Shown: positions 48,263-61,208, counted from the first letter of the stretch. The stretch is DNA of 64,000 nucleotides from Dioscorea cayenensis subsp. rotundata (GCF_009730915.1 NC_052477.1:26306578-26370577); one strand, 5' to 3'. A program made the numbers and translations. Notes: generated from the sequence alone by a model not told the origin.

Positions 48263-50257
48263 TTTGCAGTCATCCAAGATAAGATCTATCACTCCTATTG
48301 TAGGAAAAAATATTCTAGATTTTTTTTCTTATGTGTTGGATAAAAATCTGGAACATTTTATTATATATAAAATATATATTATTATACATGTTTTCTAAAA
48401 TTGTTTTATGTCCAATAGTATTAGAAAACACTCATATAAGTGAGGATCGATAGTGCCATTGTTGGTCTAATCTTACCCATTTATAAAATATATTTATTGA
48501 TAGAGGGACTGATATGTAAAATATTATATTAGGGTCTCACGTATGAATATCTCTAATCTTTGGATTAAATTGTAATTTATTGACGAACATGACTATTAAA
48601 ATTATAGATAGTCATACGTGAAAATTCAAGAGCATTGTGCGTGCATGTTGGAGGATTTTATGCTTGTGAAATCTCTATGAGGTAACACTGATCTATCACA
48701 TATATTAATTTATGTGTTCATGCGATAAATCCTAGATAATTAATGAATTATTTATTAAATATTAATTAATAGTAATTGATAACCTTAATTCTATTCGAAT
48801 AATTTTTTTTAACCTAATTTAATTAGATTGATTCTACCAACACCATCAGCTCATTCAAATGAAAAGCTGACATTAGATCATAGCCATCAACCAATTAACT
48901 TCACCAAACAACCTCCACCTCAGCATCAACTACTAGATCCACAGTCATGCAACAGTTAAACTGTTTCCTTTTCACGAGAAACTAAAACAAGCTTTTCACA
49001 ATCATGCAGCTTATACAATAATTTAAATAAATAATGGTACCAGTTAAAAATAATGCAGACATTCGCATTGGAATATATTACATTCTTATATATCTTAAAC
49101 CAAAAATTGACAAGCTAAGGGTGTTCACAAATACAACTTGTGAACCATTTCAAGTTCACCACCAAACAGGACAACAACATCCCCTAATGGCGAAAAATGT
49201 GAGAGTGATCAAGTTCCTATTCTACTGCTCCCTGGCATTAGTTTCAACTAACTAATTTGTCCTGCAAAAGCATATTAGTTTTCATCAGTTATCATCCATG
49301 CTCTAATTATCTCCCATAGGCCATAGCATGGAGTTCGTATTTTATTCTTGATAGGTGAAAAATGATGCGAATGATTACCAAGCTAAGGAATGATCAATGC
49401 CAAGGCCATTGCATGTGAGTAACATTCCTTTGAATCATGCAAAATATTCCTGCCAGAAAAAGATTTCCCTATGTTTACAAAGTTCAAAACTGAAAGTAAT
49501 GCTAGCAACATTTATCAGTCATCAATTTACAATATTCTTATCCGTAGAGAGAATTTATTGATTATGTAAATTCCAGACAGATCATAATCAAGTCTCTTAG
49601 CTGGAACACTCAACACTGTGATAAGAAAAGAACATGGGTTTTACTGTCAGCTGCCTTAAACTATAATCTTGAAAATTTCACTTGGACTTGTTCTTAATAC
49701 CATATTATTCCCACAACTGATTGTATACAACTGAAATGATGACTAATCTGAACTTTGGTCATAATAGATGGCCTTGACATTAACAAATATTAAAACTTTT
49801 CATACATGTTACTATTCTTACTACTCAACGGTGAAAGGGTAAAAGAAAGGTGCGGTTTTTTAATGTTTTTTTTTTGTTTGAATTTTGTTTGTTTATTTGT
49901 TGCTCTATTGATAATTTTAGTGCCTTCACACTTGTTTTTTTTTACTTGTGCCTTCACACTTGTTTGTTTCCACAAATTCTTTTATGAAGTCCAAATGTCT
50001 TTACTGGTTTTCATAAGCATGCAGTTGACATGGTAATTTTTCTGTGTAGACAATTAACCAGTTGATGGCACCTAGAAACAACAAATAAAATTTCCAGAAA
50101 GCTATTAAAGCGAGTGGCCCTGGCTAGGTTTATATGCGAAATCTATTTGATTGTGTTTCATTATCATCTGATCAACAATAATTGTTGAACTTTTGCTTCA
50201 TTTGCCTCTGAATAATGAAATTAAGTCCAACAGTCAGGGTACCTTGTTCTATTTCAG
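48263..50257. other. intergenic or upstream intron of the syntaxin fragment
   Basis: I searched for upstream syntaxin exons (Habc helices) and saw none. The AT-rich sequence has no other supported gene. Confidence 0.5.
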
Positions 50258-50938
50258 ATAATGGTAATCATTGGAGAACTTGAGAAACGACATGATGCTG
50301 TTAAAGAACTTGAAAGGAAACTTCATGAGCTACAACAGGTAAAAAGATGAACTAGCAAGCGTAAAATTTGAATCCTCCATAGGCATATAAAACTTAATTA
50401 TGTATCTTTTATTTGGATCCTCTTGCATGAGATATATACGCTCCCTCAACCTTAAGATTAAGAGGCTACCTTGTCATGTATATATGTTCAATTCATCTGA
50501 TTATAAGCCACTCATTGTGGTGGACATGTTCAATGCAACAACGCACTTCTATTATTTGATGCCATGATTAGAAATCTTGGACACATACAAGACAACTAAT
50601 TTAGATTCACAATGGACCTAAATCAACACCTATTTCCCTAGCATTGGACAATATGTTTGCCTTCTCATAGAAAATTTCTTATAAAAATTACAAATAAAGC
50701 TTTGACAAGGTGGATAGGAAATGCCAAATCAAGGCATTGTATGTGTTCTTTGTTTAGTTTGAAACTCCAGGCCTTCTTTATTTTTATAAAGATCACCACT
50801 CACTTTTCTTTATATATTTGCATAATGTAGATATTTCTTGACTTGCCCGTGTTGGTTGAGGCGCAAGGTGACATGATGGATAACATCGAATCCCATGTAA
50901 GCATATATAATTATTAAAAAAAAAAAACTCTAATTTTC

Positions 50939-51290
50939 TGTTGATTAGAAAGTAGGAGAATAGTTTAAAAAATATGTTTCTATTATTTTCTCTCAGAAAA
51001 TTTTACAACACTCTTTCTACTATTTCTCTCACTATCCTCACTCTTAGCACTCACTCTCACTCTAAGATGATCACTCACTCTCACTTGAAGCACTTTGCTT
51101 TTGCTTGCTTGGATTGGTTACATTAGCTATGATACTAATTTATAGGCTAGTAAGTCGGTTGATGGAAGGCTCTATGAAATTTCTGGATGCTTAAGTTGGC
51201 TGTGAGAAGCTTCAAGAAAGGCTGAAGTCGGAAGTTATATGGAGATTTCAAGTTTCTTCTAGAAGCTTCAAATGATGTCATCCTTTATCA
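50939..51290 (-). repeat. copia 3' LTR
   Basis: 352 bp; matches 55656-56009. Ends tgttgatt...tttatca on the plus strand. Confidence 0.93.
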
Positions 51291-51436
51291 CTCTCCCTCA
51301 GCACCGACTTCTCTTAAATTGATGCTTTCTTGAGTATTCCTAACTGTGCTCGTAAATCTTCAAATTTCTTTGTATTGAGGCTTTTAGTGAAGATATCAGC
51401 AACTTGCTCTTCTGTGGGCGTTAGCTTCGTGTGGAT

Positions 51437-52965
51437 CTATCCTTGTAGCACTTTTTCTCTTAGAAAGTGGTAGTGCACCTCAATATGCTTGGTTCTAGCA
51501 TGAAACATTGGATTTTCTGTTAGACACACTGCTGACCTGTTATCACAAAGAAGTATTACTTGTTCAATCGGTTGGTGAAGATCTCTCAGTAATTGCATCA
51601 ACCACGTGCTTTTTTGTGCTGCCATAGCTGCTGCTCTATACTTAACTTCGGTGGTAGAAAGAGAGACGGTAGTCTGCCTCTTACTACACCATGACACTAC
51701 TCCAGATCCTAGGCTGAAGATGTAACCTGTAGTCGATCGCCTCGAGTCACAATCTCCAGCGTAGTCAGCGTCACAATATCCAGTTACTTGGCATCCTTCA
51801 CCTTTACGGTATAAAATATCGTAATCTGTAGTTCCTTTCAAGTATCGCAGTATCGGCCAAGCTGCTTCCAAGTGTGCCTTCTTGGGATTTTGCATGTAGC
51901 GACTTGCTACTCCAAATGCATATACTAAGTCAGGTCGAGTAAGGGTTAGATAAATAAGAATACCTACCAGTTGTCGATACATCTGTGGATCTTCTAAGTC
52001 TTTCCCTTCTCCTGCACAAAGCTTAATGTTTGCCTCCATTGGTGTAGATAGTGGCTTGCACTCCAGCATCCCGTATGTTTCTAGAAGATCCTTTGTATAC
52101 TTTTGTTGACATAGGAACATACCTTCCTTTGTCTTCTCAACTTCGAGCCCTAGGTCTCCTTCATCTGAAACTGGATTGAAAGATTTTCCTTAGTGCGCTG
52201 GATTTCTTCAGTGAGATCTCCGGTTAAGATGAGGTCATCGACGTACACCAGTACTATAGCCATCTTGCCTCCTGTGTGCTTGACGAATAGGCTCGAATAT
52301 GATGCTGTCAATCTGTAGCCACTTTGTACAAGAAATTATGCAATTTTCCCATACCATGCTCTTGGAGCCCTCTTCAAGCCATATAATGCCTTCTTGAGCT
52401 TGCACACATACTCTGGATGAGACTTGCTCTCAAATCCTTGTGGTTGATCCATGTAGATGTCTCTATCAAGCTCTCCATGTAGGAAGGCATTCTTCACATC
52501 CATCTGACAGAGCTTCCACCCTTTGCTTGCAGCTAGTGACAATAGTACTCGCACCGTTGTTATCTTTACTACTGGACTGAATGTCTCATTGTAGTCTATT
52601 CCATACTGTTGCGAGAATCCTCGTGCCACAAGTCGAGCTTTGTACCTTTCGACTGTTCCATCTGCTCGAGTTTTCACCTTATACACCCACTTACATGAGA
52701 TTGGTTTTGCTTCTTCTGGCCTTGGTACCAACTCCCACGTCTGATTTTGCTTGAGAGCTGCTATCTCTTCCTCCATAGCTTTCTTCCATTTATCACTTTT
52801 AATTGCCTCTTGATAGGACGTTGGTTCTTCAACTTCCATGATTAGTGCAGCATTTGCATACTTAATATTGGGGTGTCTTACCCTGGATGATCTTCTTAAG
52901 GGTGGAAGCATTTCTTCTGGTAAATATGTAAGGTCTTCTTTAGCTTCTCCAAGAACTCCTGTCAT
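51437..52965 (-). pseudogene. copia pol: reverse transcriptase and RNase H
   Basis: The RT part (52965-52336) carries [52 protein letters not shown] and [15 protein letters not shown]. The catalytic YVDD box lies in another frame at about 52225-52262 ([11 protein letters not shown]). The RNase H part (52120-51437) has [19 protein letters not shown] and [15 protein letters not shown] frame change lies between about 52336 and 52120, so the enzyme is split. Confidence 0.92.
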
Positions 52966-54120
52966 CTATGGGCTCTTAGTCTTTGATGATCTCGGACTTA
53001 TGTCTTCTTCAGTTGTTGTTGGTACCTCTTGAGCTTGGTCTTGTAATTGTTCTTCTACTATTGGCTCAGTCTCCTTCATATTTGATTGAACTGAGTCTGT
53101 TGAAGGCCACCAAGCTGAAGCTTCATCAAAGACCACATTTCTGGATGTGTAGATGTGTCCAGACGTCGGGTCACAACATCTCCATCCTTTTCTCTCATTA
53201 TCATAGCCGACAAAGATGCATCGTACCGTTTTCTTGTCGAACTTGGTATGAATATGGTCTGGGACAAAAACATAACACACATCCAAAGACTTTGAAATGA
53301 CTTACTGTGGGTTTGATTTTCCATAGTCTTTGGAATGGAGAAAGAAAGCCCATCTTCTCCTATGGAAGCCGGTTGATGATGTGAGCTGCCGTTCTCATGC
53401 ATTCAGCCCAAAATCTCCCTGGCACATTCTTGGCATGTAGCATACTTCTGCATATTTCTGCTATATAGCGGTTTTTCCTTTCAGCTACACCATTTTGCTG
53501 TGGAGTGTTGGGGCAGGTCAGTTGTCTTCGAATCCTATGCTCTTTCAGATAGGCATTAAACTCTTGAGAGAAATACTCTCTTCCATTGTCAGTTGACGAC
53601 ACTGTACCTTCTTGTTGAGCTCATTCTCCACATTCTCCTTAAACTTGGAGAATGCTTCAGATTTTTTTTTCATGAAGAACACCCATACGTACCTTGAGAA
53701 GTCGTCGATAAAGGTTACCATGTATTTGGCACCGGTTATAGATGCTTGTTTGACTGGGCCAAATACGTCAAAGTGCACCAACTCCAAAGGCTCCTTAGCT
53801 CTAAATTTAGATTGCTGGAAGGGAAGTTGATGAGCCTTACCGAATTGACACCCAGCGCATATTGTGTCAGTTCGTACTTCTATATCGGACAAGCCTTTGA
53901 CCATTGACATCTCCACCATCAACTTTAGCTTGTGGTAGCTCACATGCCTTAGTTGTGCGTGCCAGAGATCAGACGTCTCATTCTTCCGGTTCTTGTCCAC
54001 ATAGGCTGATTCTGCAGACATCACATAGATAGACTCCAGTTTGCGGCCCTCCATTACTGGTGTGGCTAATGCCTGTAGATTGTGGTACACCTTGACTTCT
54101 TGTAGCCCAATATACCACAT
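52966..54120 (-). pseudogene. copia pol: integrase
   Basis: The zinc-binding HHCC part ([17 protein letters not shown]... [11 protein letters not shown]) is at about 53960-53830. The core has [41 protein letters not shown] and NTPQQNGVAERKNR. A frame break lies near 53545-53602 and another near 53360. A stop at 52966-52968 separates it from the RT. Confidence 0.9.
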
Positions 54121-54448
54121 AGTTTCCTTGTGTTGTCAGTTGTGAGACTGATAATAGGTTCTTCTTCATCCCGGGAACGTGATAGACGTCCTGCAGCTTA
54201 ATTTGATCTGAATTGAAGCGTGGGAAGATAAGTGTCTTACCGATATGGGTGATGGGCAGCTTGGAGTTATTAGCTGTCACAATCACCTGCTTCCCCTTGT
54301 ACCTCTCCAGGCCCTCTAATTTCTTGATGTCACTTGTCATGTGGTTGGAGCAGCCTGAGTCGATGATCCAGTCATTCTCATAATTAATCTTCTTTTGCTT
54401 TGCTATTGCTGTCAGAGCTACCTCCTCCTTCTCTTCTTGCTCCTCCAC
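53978..54448 (-). pseudogene. copia protease and linker
   Basis: WIIDSGCSNHMTSD (about 54370-54330) is the retroviral-type aspartic protease active site (DSG), followed by VYHVPGMKKNLLSVSQL, the usual sequence before integrase. Confidence 0.9.
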
Positions 54449-54462
54449 TTTGGTGGTGGCAA

Positions 54463-55507
54463 CTACAAATGCTGCTTCAACATCCCACTCTTCTTCACTA
54501 TCATACCTTCATTGATGCTTGGTAACTTGGAAACTTCTTGATGTTGCTGCATTTCTTTGGCCTTTCTTCTTATGCCAACAGTCTCGTGCATAGTGCCCTT
54601 TCTTACCACAATTGTAGCAGCGATCATCTCGACTATCGCCTCCTTCGGATGGACGGTTGCTGCCACCCCTTTAATTGTGAGCTCCCCCTGAAAAGTCAAT
54701 CTTTTCCTTTGGCCTCCTTTGCTGGATTATTTTGTCTTCAGTTGTAGGTCTCTGTCTTGGATTGAGTCGACCCTTCCTCCTACCACTGAAGAGTGCCTCC
54801 TCCTCTTGCTTTAATGAAACACCAGCCATCTGCTTGGCTAATGTTTCTTAATTGGTGAGCATATTCTCCAACTCCAACAATGTTGGTTGTGTTGGCCAGC
54901 CTCGGATAGCAGCCATAAACCCACTGTATTGAGGTTTAAGGCCATTGATAATTATTCTCCTCATTCGCTGCTCACTGATCTTTTCTTCAGGGGCGACCTA
55001 TGCAATCTCTCTACATAGTGACTTTACCTTGGTGAAGTACTGACTGATTGTCATACTTCCTTGCGAGATTGTCATCAGCTCACTTTCAAGTAGTTGGAGA
55101 CGGCCATCATTCTTTTTGGAGAATAGTATAGCGAGAGTGTCCCATGCAACTTTTGGTGTAGCAGCATCTCTAATATACTCTAACAGCTCATCTTCAACAG
55201 CTGTTCTCAGAACAAACATTACCTTACCGGCCTTGATGCGCCACTTCCGCAGAGCTTCATATTTTGACTTCTCTGCCGCTAGAGCCTTTTTCTCCTTTGA
55301 TTTAGAATCACCAGCAGCATCTGCCACTTCTTCAAAAGTGACATCTGGTGGAGTCGTTTCCGACCCACCTACAACATCCCATAGGTCCTGTCCTTGTAGA
55401 TAAGACTCTATGCAGGCCTTCCAATTTATGTAATTATTATTGTTTAATTTCTTTAAACCACTAGTCGTACTTGTAAACTCCATCGTTGTGTCTGGGTCAC
55501 CTAACAT
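54463..55507 (-). pseudogene. copia gag with zinc knuckle
   Basis: Starts MLGDPDTTMEF with KKLNNNNYINWKACIESYLQ, the UBN2-type gag opening, and continues to 54998 (stop). The CCHC knuckle CYNCGKKGHYARDC lies downstream at about 54620-54578 in another frame. At least three stops break the gag. Confidence 0.88.
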
Positions 55508-55655
55508 CCAGCAAGCCTCCTCACTAGAATGCCGGTACTTTACTTACTTCTACTGGCGAACTTCTTGCAGCATTGGTGAATTCCTAATACTATGCTCGAA
55601 CACTCGTCGGCGATCTGACAAAATCATCCCGGCAACCTGGCTCTGATACCAGAAT

Positions 55656-56009
55656 TGTTGATTAGAAAGTGGGAGAATAGTTTAAAAAATATGTTTCTAT
55701 TATTTTCTCTCAAAAAATTTTACAACACTCTTTCTACTATTTCTCTCACTATCCTCACTCTTAGCACTCACTCTCACTCTAGGATGATCACTCACTCTCA
55801 CTTGAAGCACTTTGCTTTTGCTTGCTTGGATTGGTTACATTAGCAATGACACTAATTTATAGGCTAGTAAGTCGGTTGATGGAAGGCTCTATGAAATTTC
55901 TGGATGCTTAAGTTGGCTGTGAGAAGCTTCAAGAAAGGCTGAAGTCAGTGATGTTATATGGAGATTTCAAGTTTCTTCTAGAAGCTTCAAATGATGTCAT
56001 CCTTTATCA
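55656..56009 (-). repeat. copia 5' LTR
   Basis: 354 bp; differs from the 3' LTR by a handful of substitutions (for example gtaggag/gtgggag and ctaagatga/ctaggatga). Confidence 0.93.
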
Positions 56010-56254
56010 TTTTCTTTTCCTATACACCAAAGTAAAATTTACTACATTAATTTACATGTAAACTCTGAAGAGATTCTAGTTTCAAATTTCAATAGCTGGC
56101 TTGATGAAATTATTGTTTCAGTTGGAGTTGGACAGATGCTCTTTCATGTGTTAGATTCTAATTTGTGATGATATGTCATTAATTTTACAGGTTGCAAATT
56201 TACCTGATATTGTGGAGTTTGCTTATAGTAAGGTCGAGGCATCTAAAACCTCAA

Positions 56255-56887
56255 GTAAGTTTTCTTAGTTAATGTACATATAACTCCAGTTATTTGGATA
56301 TAACTTATAAGAATGCAAATTGAAGACCAACTCCAGTTATTTCCTTCTTCCTGTTATTGTTTTTAAACTATTATTTATGAAGCTCAGAGCTATCTTAGAA
56401 GTCTAGCTAACATTCACTTCCCTTATAAATCAACAATCATTTACAACTATTTAGATTACAATTATTTAGATCTGCTTTTTTGGCTTACTTTAGAACAATG
56501 TTGTACTCCTAAATGATTATAATAATGAGCATTGCCTTCATATACAGGTTGGGTTTTACACAAGGAAGTCTTAGTATATGAAGAAAATTGCTAATATTTG
56601 CCTGGAAAAGTATGGAGGAGATATTCAATGCCACTTACTCTATGTAACATATATTAAAACTAGTGACTTTTTTTTTTTTTTTTTTTTTTTTTTTCAATTT
56701 TATGTCGATGAAAAGCTCCATAGTTTGAAATGTGTAGCTTCGGAGAACAAATTGTATATATATATTATTAATTTTAATTTTGATTTTGTTAACAAATTTT
56801 TAGTTATATATGAATATTACAATTGTAGAGGTTGATTTTTCATTATTATTGTATTTTAGGTTGTAAGAAAAATATTAATATATGAAG
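56255..56887. other. AT-rich intergenic with long poly-T
   Basis: A T-run lies at about 56668-56693. No gene seen, and no transmembrane exon of the syntaxin fragment. Confidence 0.5.
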
Positions 56888-57159
56888 CAGTGGTGCTAGA
56901 CCTACAGCGGCGGAAACATCCGCCGCTATAGACCCAAAAAATCATATAAAAGGAAAAAAATTATATAGCGGTGGATTTTTTTTCGCCGCTAAAAGCATAT
57001 ACTGTAGCTGAAAAATCCGCTGTACATTTTTGCCACAATCACTATTACGGTGGAGATTTTAATGGCAAATTTAATATCATCCGCTATGTGTTGTAGCAGC
57101 GGATTTAGCACCTATAGCAGTGGATTTTTCCACCGCTATAGGCAAATTTTCTTGTTGTG
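56888..57159 (+). mobile_element. CACTA-type element end, truncated
   Basis: The right end reversed reads CACAACAAGAAAATTTGCC, close to the plant CACTA terminus CACTACAAGAAAA. Inside, ccgccgctatag / tagcggtgga / ccgctat subterminal words repeat in both orientations (about 56905, 56975, 57085, 57130). The left terminus is not recognisable and no transposase is present. Confidence 0.65.
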
Positions 57160-59440
57160 AGTCCGACCTCTGCTACACATCAGTTTCCAAGAACCCATTA
57201 TCAATTGGTGGGCAACAGATAATCATGGACGGAAAAGTTTTAAGGTTTACTCCAACATCTTTACAATATTTGTCCAAAACAAAATATCTAAAACAATTGT
57301 TTGAAAAATTTTACTGTAGTGAACTTTTATAGGGCATGGTAAAATTGAAAAACATGAACAACCGCATGAGTTTAACATGCTTGTTGTGAAAGTTTGTTTT
57401 CACAATTTTTATAATATTTGAATAAATAAAAAGATAAATGTGCTGTACCAATCACACCATTGAAAAATTTTTATTAAATAATAAAAATTACTAAGGAAAT
57501 TGTTGCATGCATTTTCAATTTTTTTTTTCAAAGGCAACAAGCCTCGCATGCATGTTCATTTTCTTAAAGAATATAAGAATTATGATTTTCTTATTCAATA
57601 AATTTTCATATTTGACTAGTTTGATCTAAATTATTGGAAATTATTTGAAACTCCGAAACCAAGTATTGTAAATTAATTTTTAAAACTTTAGTAAGTAAAT
57701 ATAATCAGAAAAAGATTGAGTTTTGGATGTTTTGGAGAAAGAAAATTAGATTGAAAATTGGTTGTTCACGATTTAAAAAGAAAAAGTGATTATTAGGCAC
57801 ATAAAAAATGTGTGGTGACACATGAAGAATAAAATTTAAATATTTATTTACACAATCAATTTGAACACAATTTAAGCTCACGGATTTGAGATCCACTTTT
57901 TTTTAAGAGAAAAAACAAAGAATTTTTTAAGAAAAAACTTTATCTTTTATTCTGTTCTAACAGATTTAAATTGAAAAGGAAAATATTATAATTTTAATTT
58001 TGTTTCTATTTAAGATAAATTAATATTACATATTGCACATGTAAATAAATATATATATATATATATATATATATCGTAAACGTTTTAATTTGTCTTTAAG
58101 AAAGTCTAGTCAGTTTAGCACCATATGTAAAAAGTCTTTTTAATTATTTCATTAAGTAGTCTGTATTAACAATGTATTTGTTTAGTAACTAAATTATCAT
58201 AAAAATTATTTAAACAAATATTACAACTTTTTTTTTTAAATTTCAATAGCTCAAAATATTTTTCCTATAACAATAATGCTTGGCTTTGTTTAGGTTCCAT
58301 CAAATAAGGAAGAAATTTACACAAATACAAGAACAAATCAAACAATTAAATGTTTAAAATTTAACAATAAAATTAGTAAGGAAGTGTGGCAAATATGTTC
58401 ATGTTAAGAGATGAGAAAATTCAAAAAAGATGTCTAAAATAAATAAAATAATTATTTCATAATAACTCTTCTTTAATTTTATCTATTTTATATTTATAGT
58501 GGTGACATATAGGGTAATAATCTTTTTGTAATAACATTACATTTTTTATTTATTTTCTTTTGCAAAAAATAATAATAATAATATAATTATGGTCATCCTT
58601 ATTCTCATGCTTGAATTTGAATCCTTGGATTGAGGGAATGTGTTTTAATTTTTTAAATGTTAAATTTTTTACAAAAGTGTTTTTAATAAATTCTATAATA
58701 TTTGTTTCCAGCAAAAAATGATTTGTTATTTTGTCAATAATTTTAAATTTTAAATTTTTTTAATAAATATTATGACCTTCTTAATTTTGTTTTCTCCAAC
58801 ATCTAACTAATGTTTTTTTGCTTGAAATAAAAACATCTAAAAAAAGATTTGATAATTTCTGTTTTGGTAAAGTGTCATTGGAGGGGTGGCTTTCACAAAC
58901 CATGTCATTCCGATAGCATTGTAGAGTGGGGACTCCATGAATTTAACCTGTGAACGGTAATAATCACACAATTAATATTTTTTCTAGTTAAATCCTCCCT
59001 CCATCTTAATATAAATATCCACCTTAACTATTTTATGAAGAATAAAAAAATAGTTAGAGTTTAAAATTTCATTGACATTTAGATTACTTTTCTTATTTTG
59101 CCTATTTCTCTCCTCATTTATTAAGGTTGTGCATTTATGATGATAGTGGTGGAGATCAATAGATAATGTCATGGCCCTGCTTAAAGCCAAGCACATGACA
59201 ATCACCGCAATATCCTGAAATAGGTGATGAATCAGTAGAGATTTTGATGGCTAATTTATGTTAATATAAGTGGGTTTAAGAATCAAAAGATTCCAAGGCA
59301 TAAATCCATCCAAATATCAGTTAGGTTAGGATTACAAATATTTTTCCAAAGATTTAATTCCACATATTCAATTACCATATTTTAAGTTAAAAATAATAAT
59401 CCAAAACTTTTTCTTAGAATTTAAAATATAAAACACATTT
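57160..59440. other. very AT-rich intergenic, no gene seen
   Basis: Contains (TA)n at about 58050-58074 and many poly-A/T runs. Apparent ORFs lack motifs. Confidence 0.55.
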
Positions 59441-59459
59441 TTAGACATCAAAGCTATCT

Positions 59460-59900
59460 TAGAGTGCTCAAGATTTTTGATGCCCAAACTCTCTCAAATT
59501 TCACAAGTGGAGCAGTATTTCATCCAACGGAATGAAAGCCACTATAATTGCTACTCCCACCTCAGAAGAAATTCCACGCAACTTTGGAAATTTTATCCAA
59601 AATACTAACCGAGATGGCATAGGTAGACATAAGATAATAGAGAATAACAAGAGGTGAACTAATTATGACAATTTCCCTTCCAGCAATGGAAATTGCAAAA
59701 TGAGGCTCAACCTATTGAACTTGGTGCTCTCATAATTCTCTATTACTGAAGAAAAAATTTCAACTATTCACTTTGGTCTTCTGCACATTTAACAAGGTTG
59801 AAACGAGTCTATCTGGCTGTGTAGGCCCTATTTGGGTCTAAAAGGTTTTTTTATCAATAGCCTATACATGAATTTGCAAATCTACCAAGAAGGGGGATGG
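59460..59900 (-). pseudogene. LINE reverse transcriptase C-terminal scrap
   Basis: On the minus strand a degenerate frame reads GREIVIISSPLV, then SVSILDKISKVAWNFFWGGS, then FERVWASKIL (about 59710-59470). This order (leader, 'xxxLDKISKxxWNFFWGG', then the 'W...LG' region) is typical of plant LINEs just after the RT core. Interrupted by stops; no other LINE domain adjoins. Confidence 0.55.
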
Positions 59901-60549
59901 CTATCCTTAATGTCCATGATTTTAACAATACCTTCTTGGCTAAATATTGGTGCGATATTTACTCCAACAAGACCTAGCCCTAGTCTCGAGCCATCCATGT
60001 TAACTAATACCATGAAGACTCTTTCTGAACCTTTACTATACATCACGACAGTGACATCGATGAGGACACCGCCTAGTTTGATCCTCTGTAGCGACACCAA
60101 AGCTTTGCTTTTGATGGCTGAGAAATGAGAGGCAAGCTTGGCTTTTGGCGGCCGAAGCAGAGAGAAATATCTAGTGGCTCAAACCTAATTAAAAGGGTAT
60201 GACTTCTAATTATCAAAATATTGTAAGAGAAAAAACACCCAACTTCCTATTATATTTTTATTCCCAAGCATGGGTTCAAAGAACCCTTAGATGTATAAAT
60301 TTCATGATCCATGAGAAAATTTGGGGAATGATTTAAAATGTAATTGGCCAAAACTAACATGGTTCAATGATTTCTACTTTCACTCTTCAAAACCTCATAA
60401 AAGATTAATTTATCCTTTTAGTCATAATTTCGATTGAAGGATGAATTGCACCAGCTTAAAGAATTCAATAAAATATAATGGCTAAGATAAATTTTATAAA
60501 AAAAATCAGATTTTTAAGATATATAAGCAACCCAAGCAAGACCTATGCC

Positions 60550-61060
60550 TAGGGCCCCAAGATTTCTGAGGTCCCCATAATTCATATATATTTTTAAAAA
60601 TTATATTTAATATTTTCATTTAGCATTATCCTATTCATATAATTATCATATTGAAGATTTTAATTATATTTGGCTTGTGGGCCCTTAATTTTTCAGGGCC
60701 TCACAATTCATTTTTTAAAATTATATTTTAAATTTTTATTTACTATCATCCTATAATCCTATCCATATAATTATTTTCAAAATTTAAATTTTTTTAAACT
60801 ATAATACTTAATTTATTATAATATCAATGTGAAACAAATTTGGCTTATAATAGGCTCGACAATTTGGTCTCACAATTCATGTTTTATTTTTTAAAAATTT
60901 ATATTTAAAATTTATATTTATTATCATCTTATAATCCTATCCATATAATTATCATGAAAATTTTAATTATTTTTAAACTATAACACTTATAGTAGGACTC
61001 CACAAATTTCTTGGGCCTCACAATTCATGTTTTCTTTTTAAAAAATTATATTTAAACTTT
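60550..61060 (+). repeat. degenerate tandem array, ~125-170 bp units, four copies
   Basis: Each unit carries a GC-richer marker ending tc(a)c..aattcat (60575, 60701, 60871, 61019) followed by an AT-rich body with ttatttactatcatcctat and atccatataattat. Flanks contain gcctagggcccc (60547) and atcggccctg (61285), which look like ends of a known plant DNA-transposon type, so the array may be internal to one. Confidence 0.65.
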
Positions 61061-61165
61061 TTATTTACTACCATATGATCATATTCACATAATTATAATT
61101 TTAAATTTTTTTAATTATTTTCTTAAAACTCTAAAATTAATCTTATTTACTCTATTGATTTATGA

Positions 61166-61167
61166 TA

Positions 61168-61201
<34 letters not shown>

Positions 61202-61208
61202 ATATATT
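61166..61208 (+). repeat. (TA)n microsatellite
   Basis: Two TA runs separated by a single ttta interruption. Confidence 0.85.

Larger units (their letters stand above)
50939..56009 (-). mobile_element. Ty1/copia LTR retrotransposon, full-length but ORF-broken
   Basis: Coding strand is minus. LTRs: 55656-56009 (5') and 50939-51290 (3'). The PBS TGGTATCAGAGCC (55651-55639) complements initiator tRNA-Met; a purine-rich tract lies next to the 3' LTR at about 51291-51305. TTTTC flanks both ends (50934-50938 and 56010-56014). Domain order gag, zinc knuckle, protease, integrase, RT, RNase H is the copia order. LTRs differ at about six or seven positions plus a small indel, so insertion is fairly recent, yet several stops and frameshifts break the polyprotein. 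Confidence 0.95.
50258..56254 (+). pseudogene. syntaxin (SYP1-type Qa-SNARE) gene fragment, split by a copia element
   Basis: Three consecutive exons keep family splice positions: 50258-50338 (ends RHDAVKELERKLHELQQ), 50831-50896 (IFLDLPVLVEAQGDMMDNIE + SH) and 56191-56254 (VANLPDIVEFAYSKVEASKT). They cover the SNARE helix region of plant plasma-membrane syntaxins, which pair with partner SNAREs in vesicle fusion. The third exon has drifted from the family, and neither the N-terminal Habc domain nor the transmembrane anchor is seen. The 5.07-kb copia element lies in the intron between exons 2 and 3. Most likely a decayed partial duplicate. Confidence 0.7.

Noticed and set aside
59170..59225. 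Minus-strand Cys-rich string resembling a CCHC knuckle (YCGDCHVLGFKQGH)
   Set aside because: The His and last Cys are not at the required spacing.
59832..60128. 98-codon plus-strand ORF and its 72-codon antisense ORF
   Set aside because: Neither has a recognisable motif; the region adjoins a LINE scrap and the frames are likely chance.
28846..61208. Regular (TA)n and AT repeats as a CRISPR or regulatory array
   Set aside because: They are ordinary plant microsatellites; no repeat-spacer structure exists anywhere in the window.
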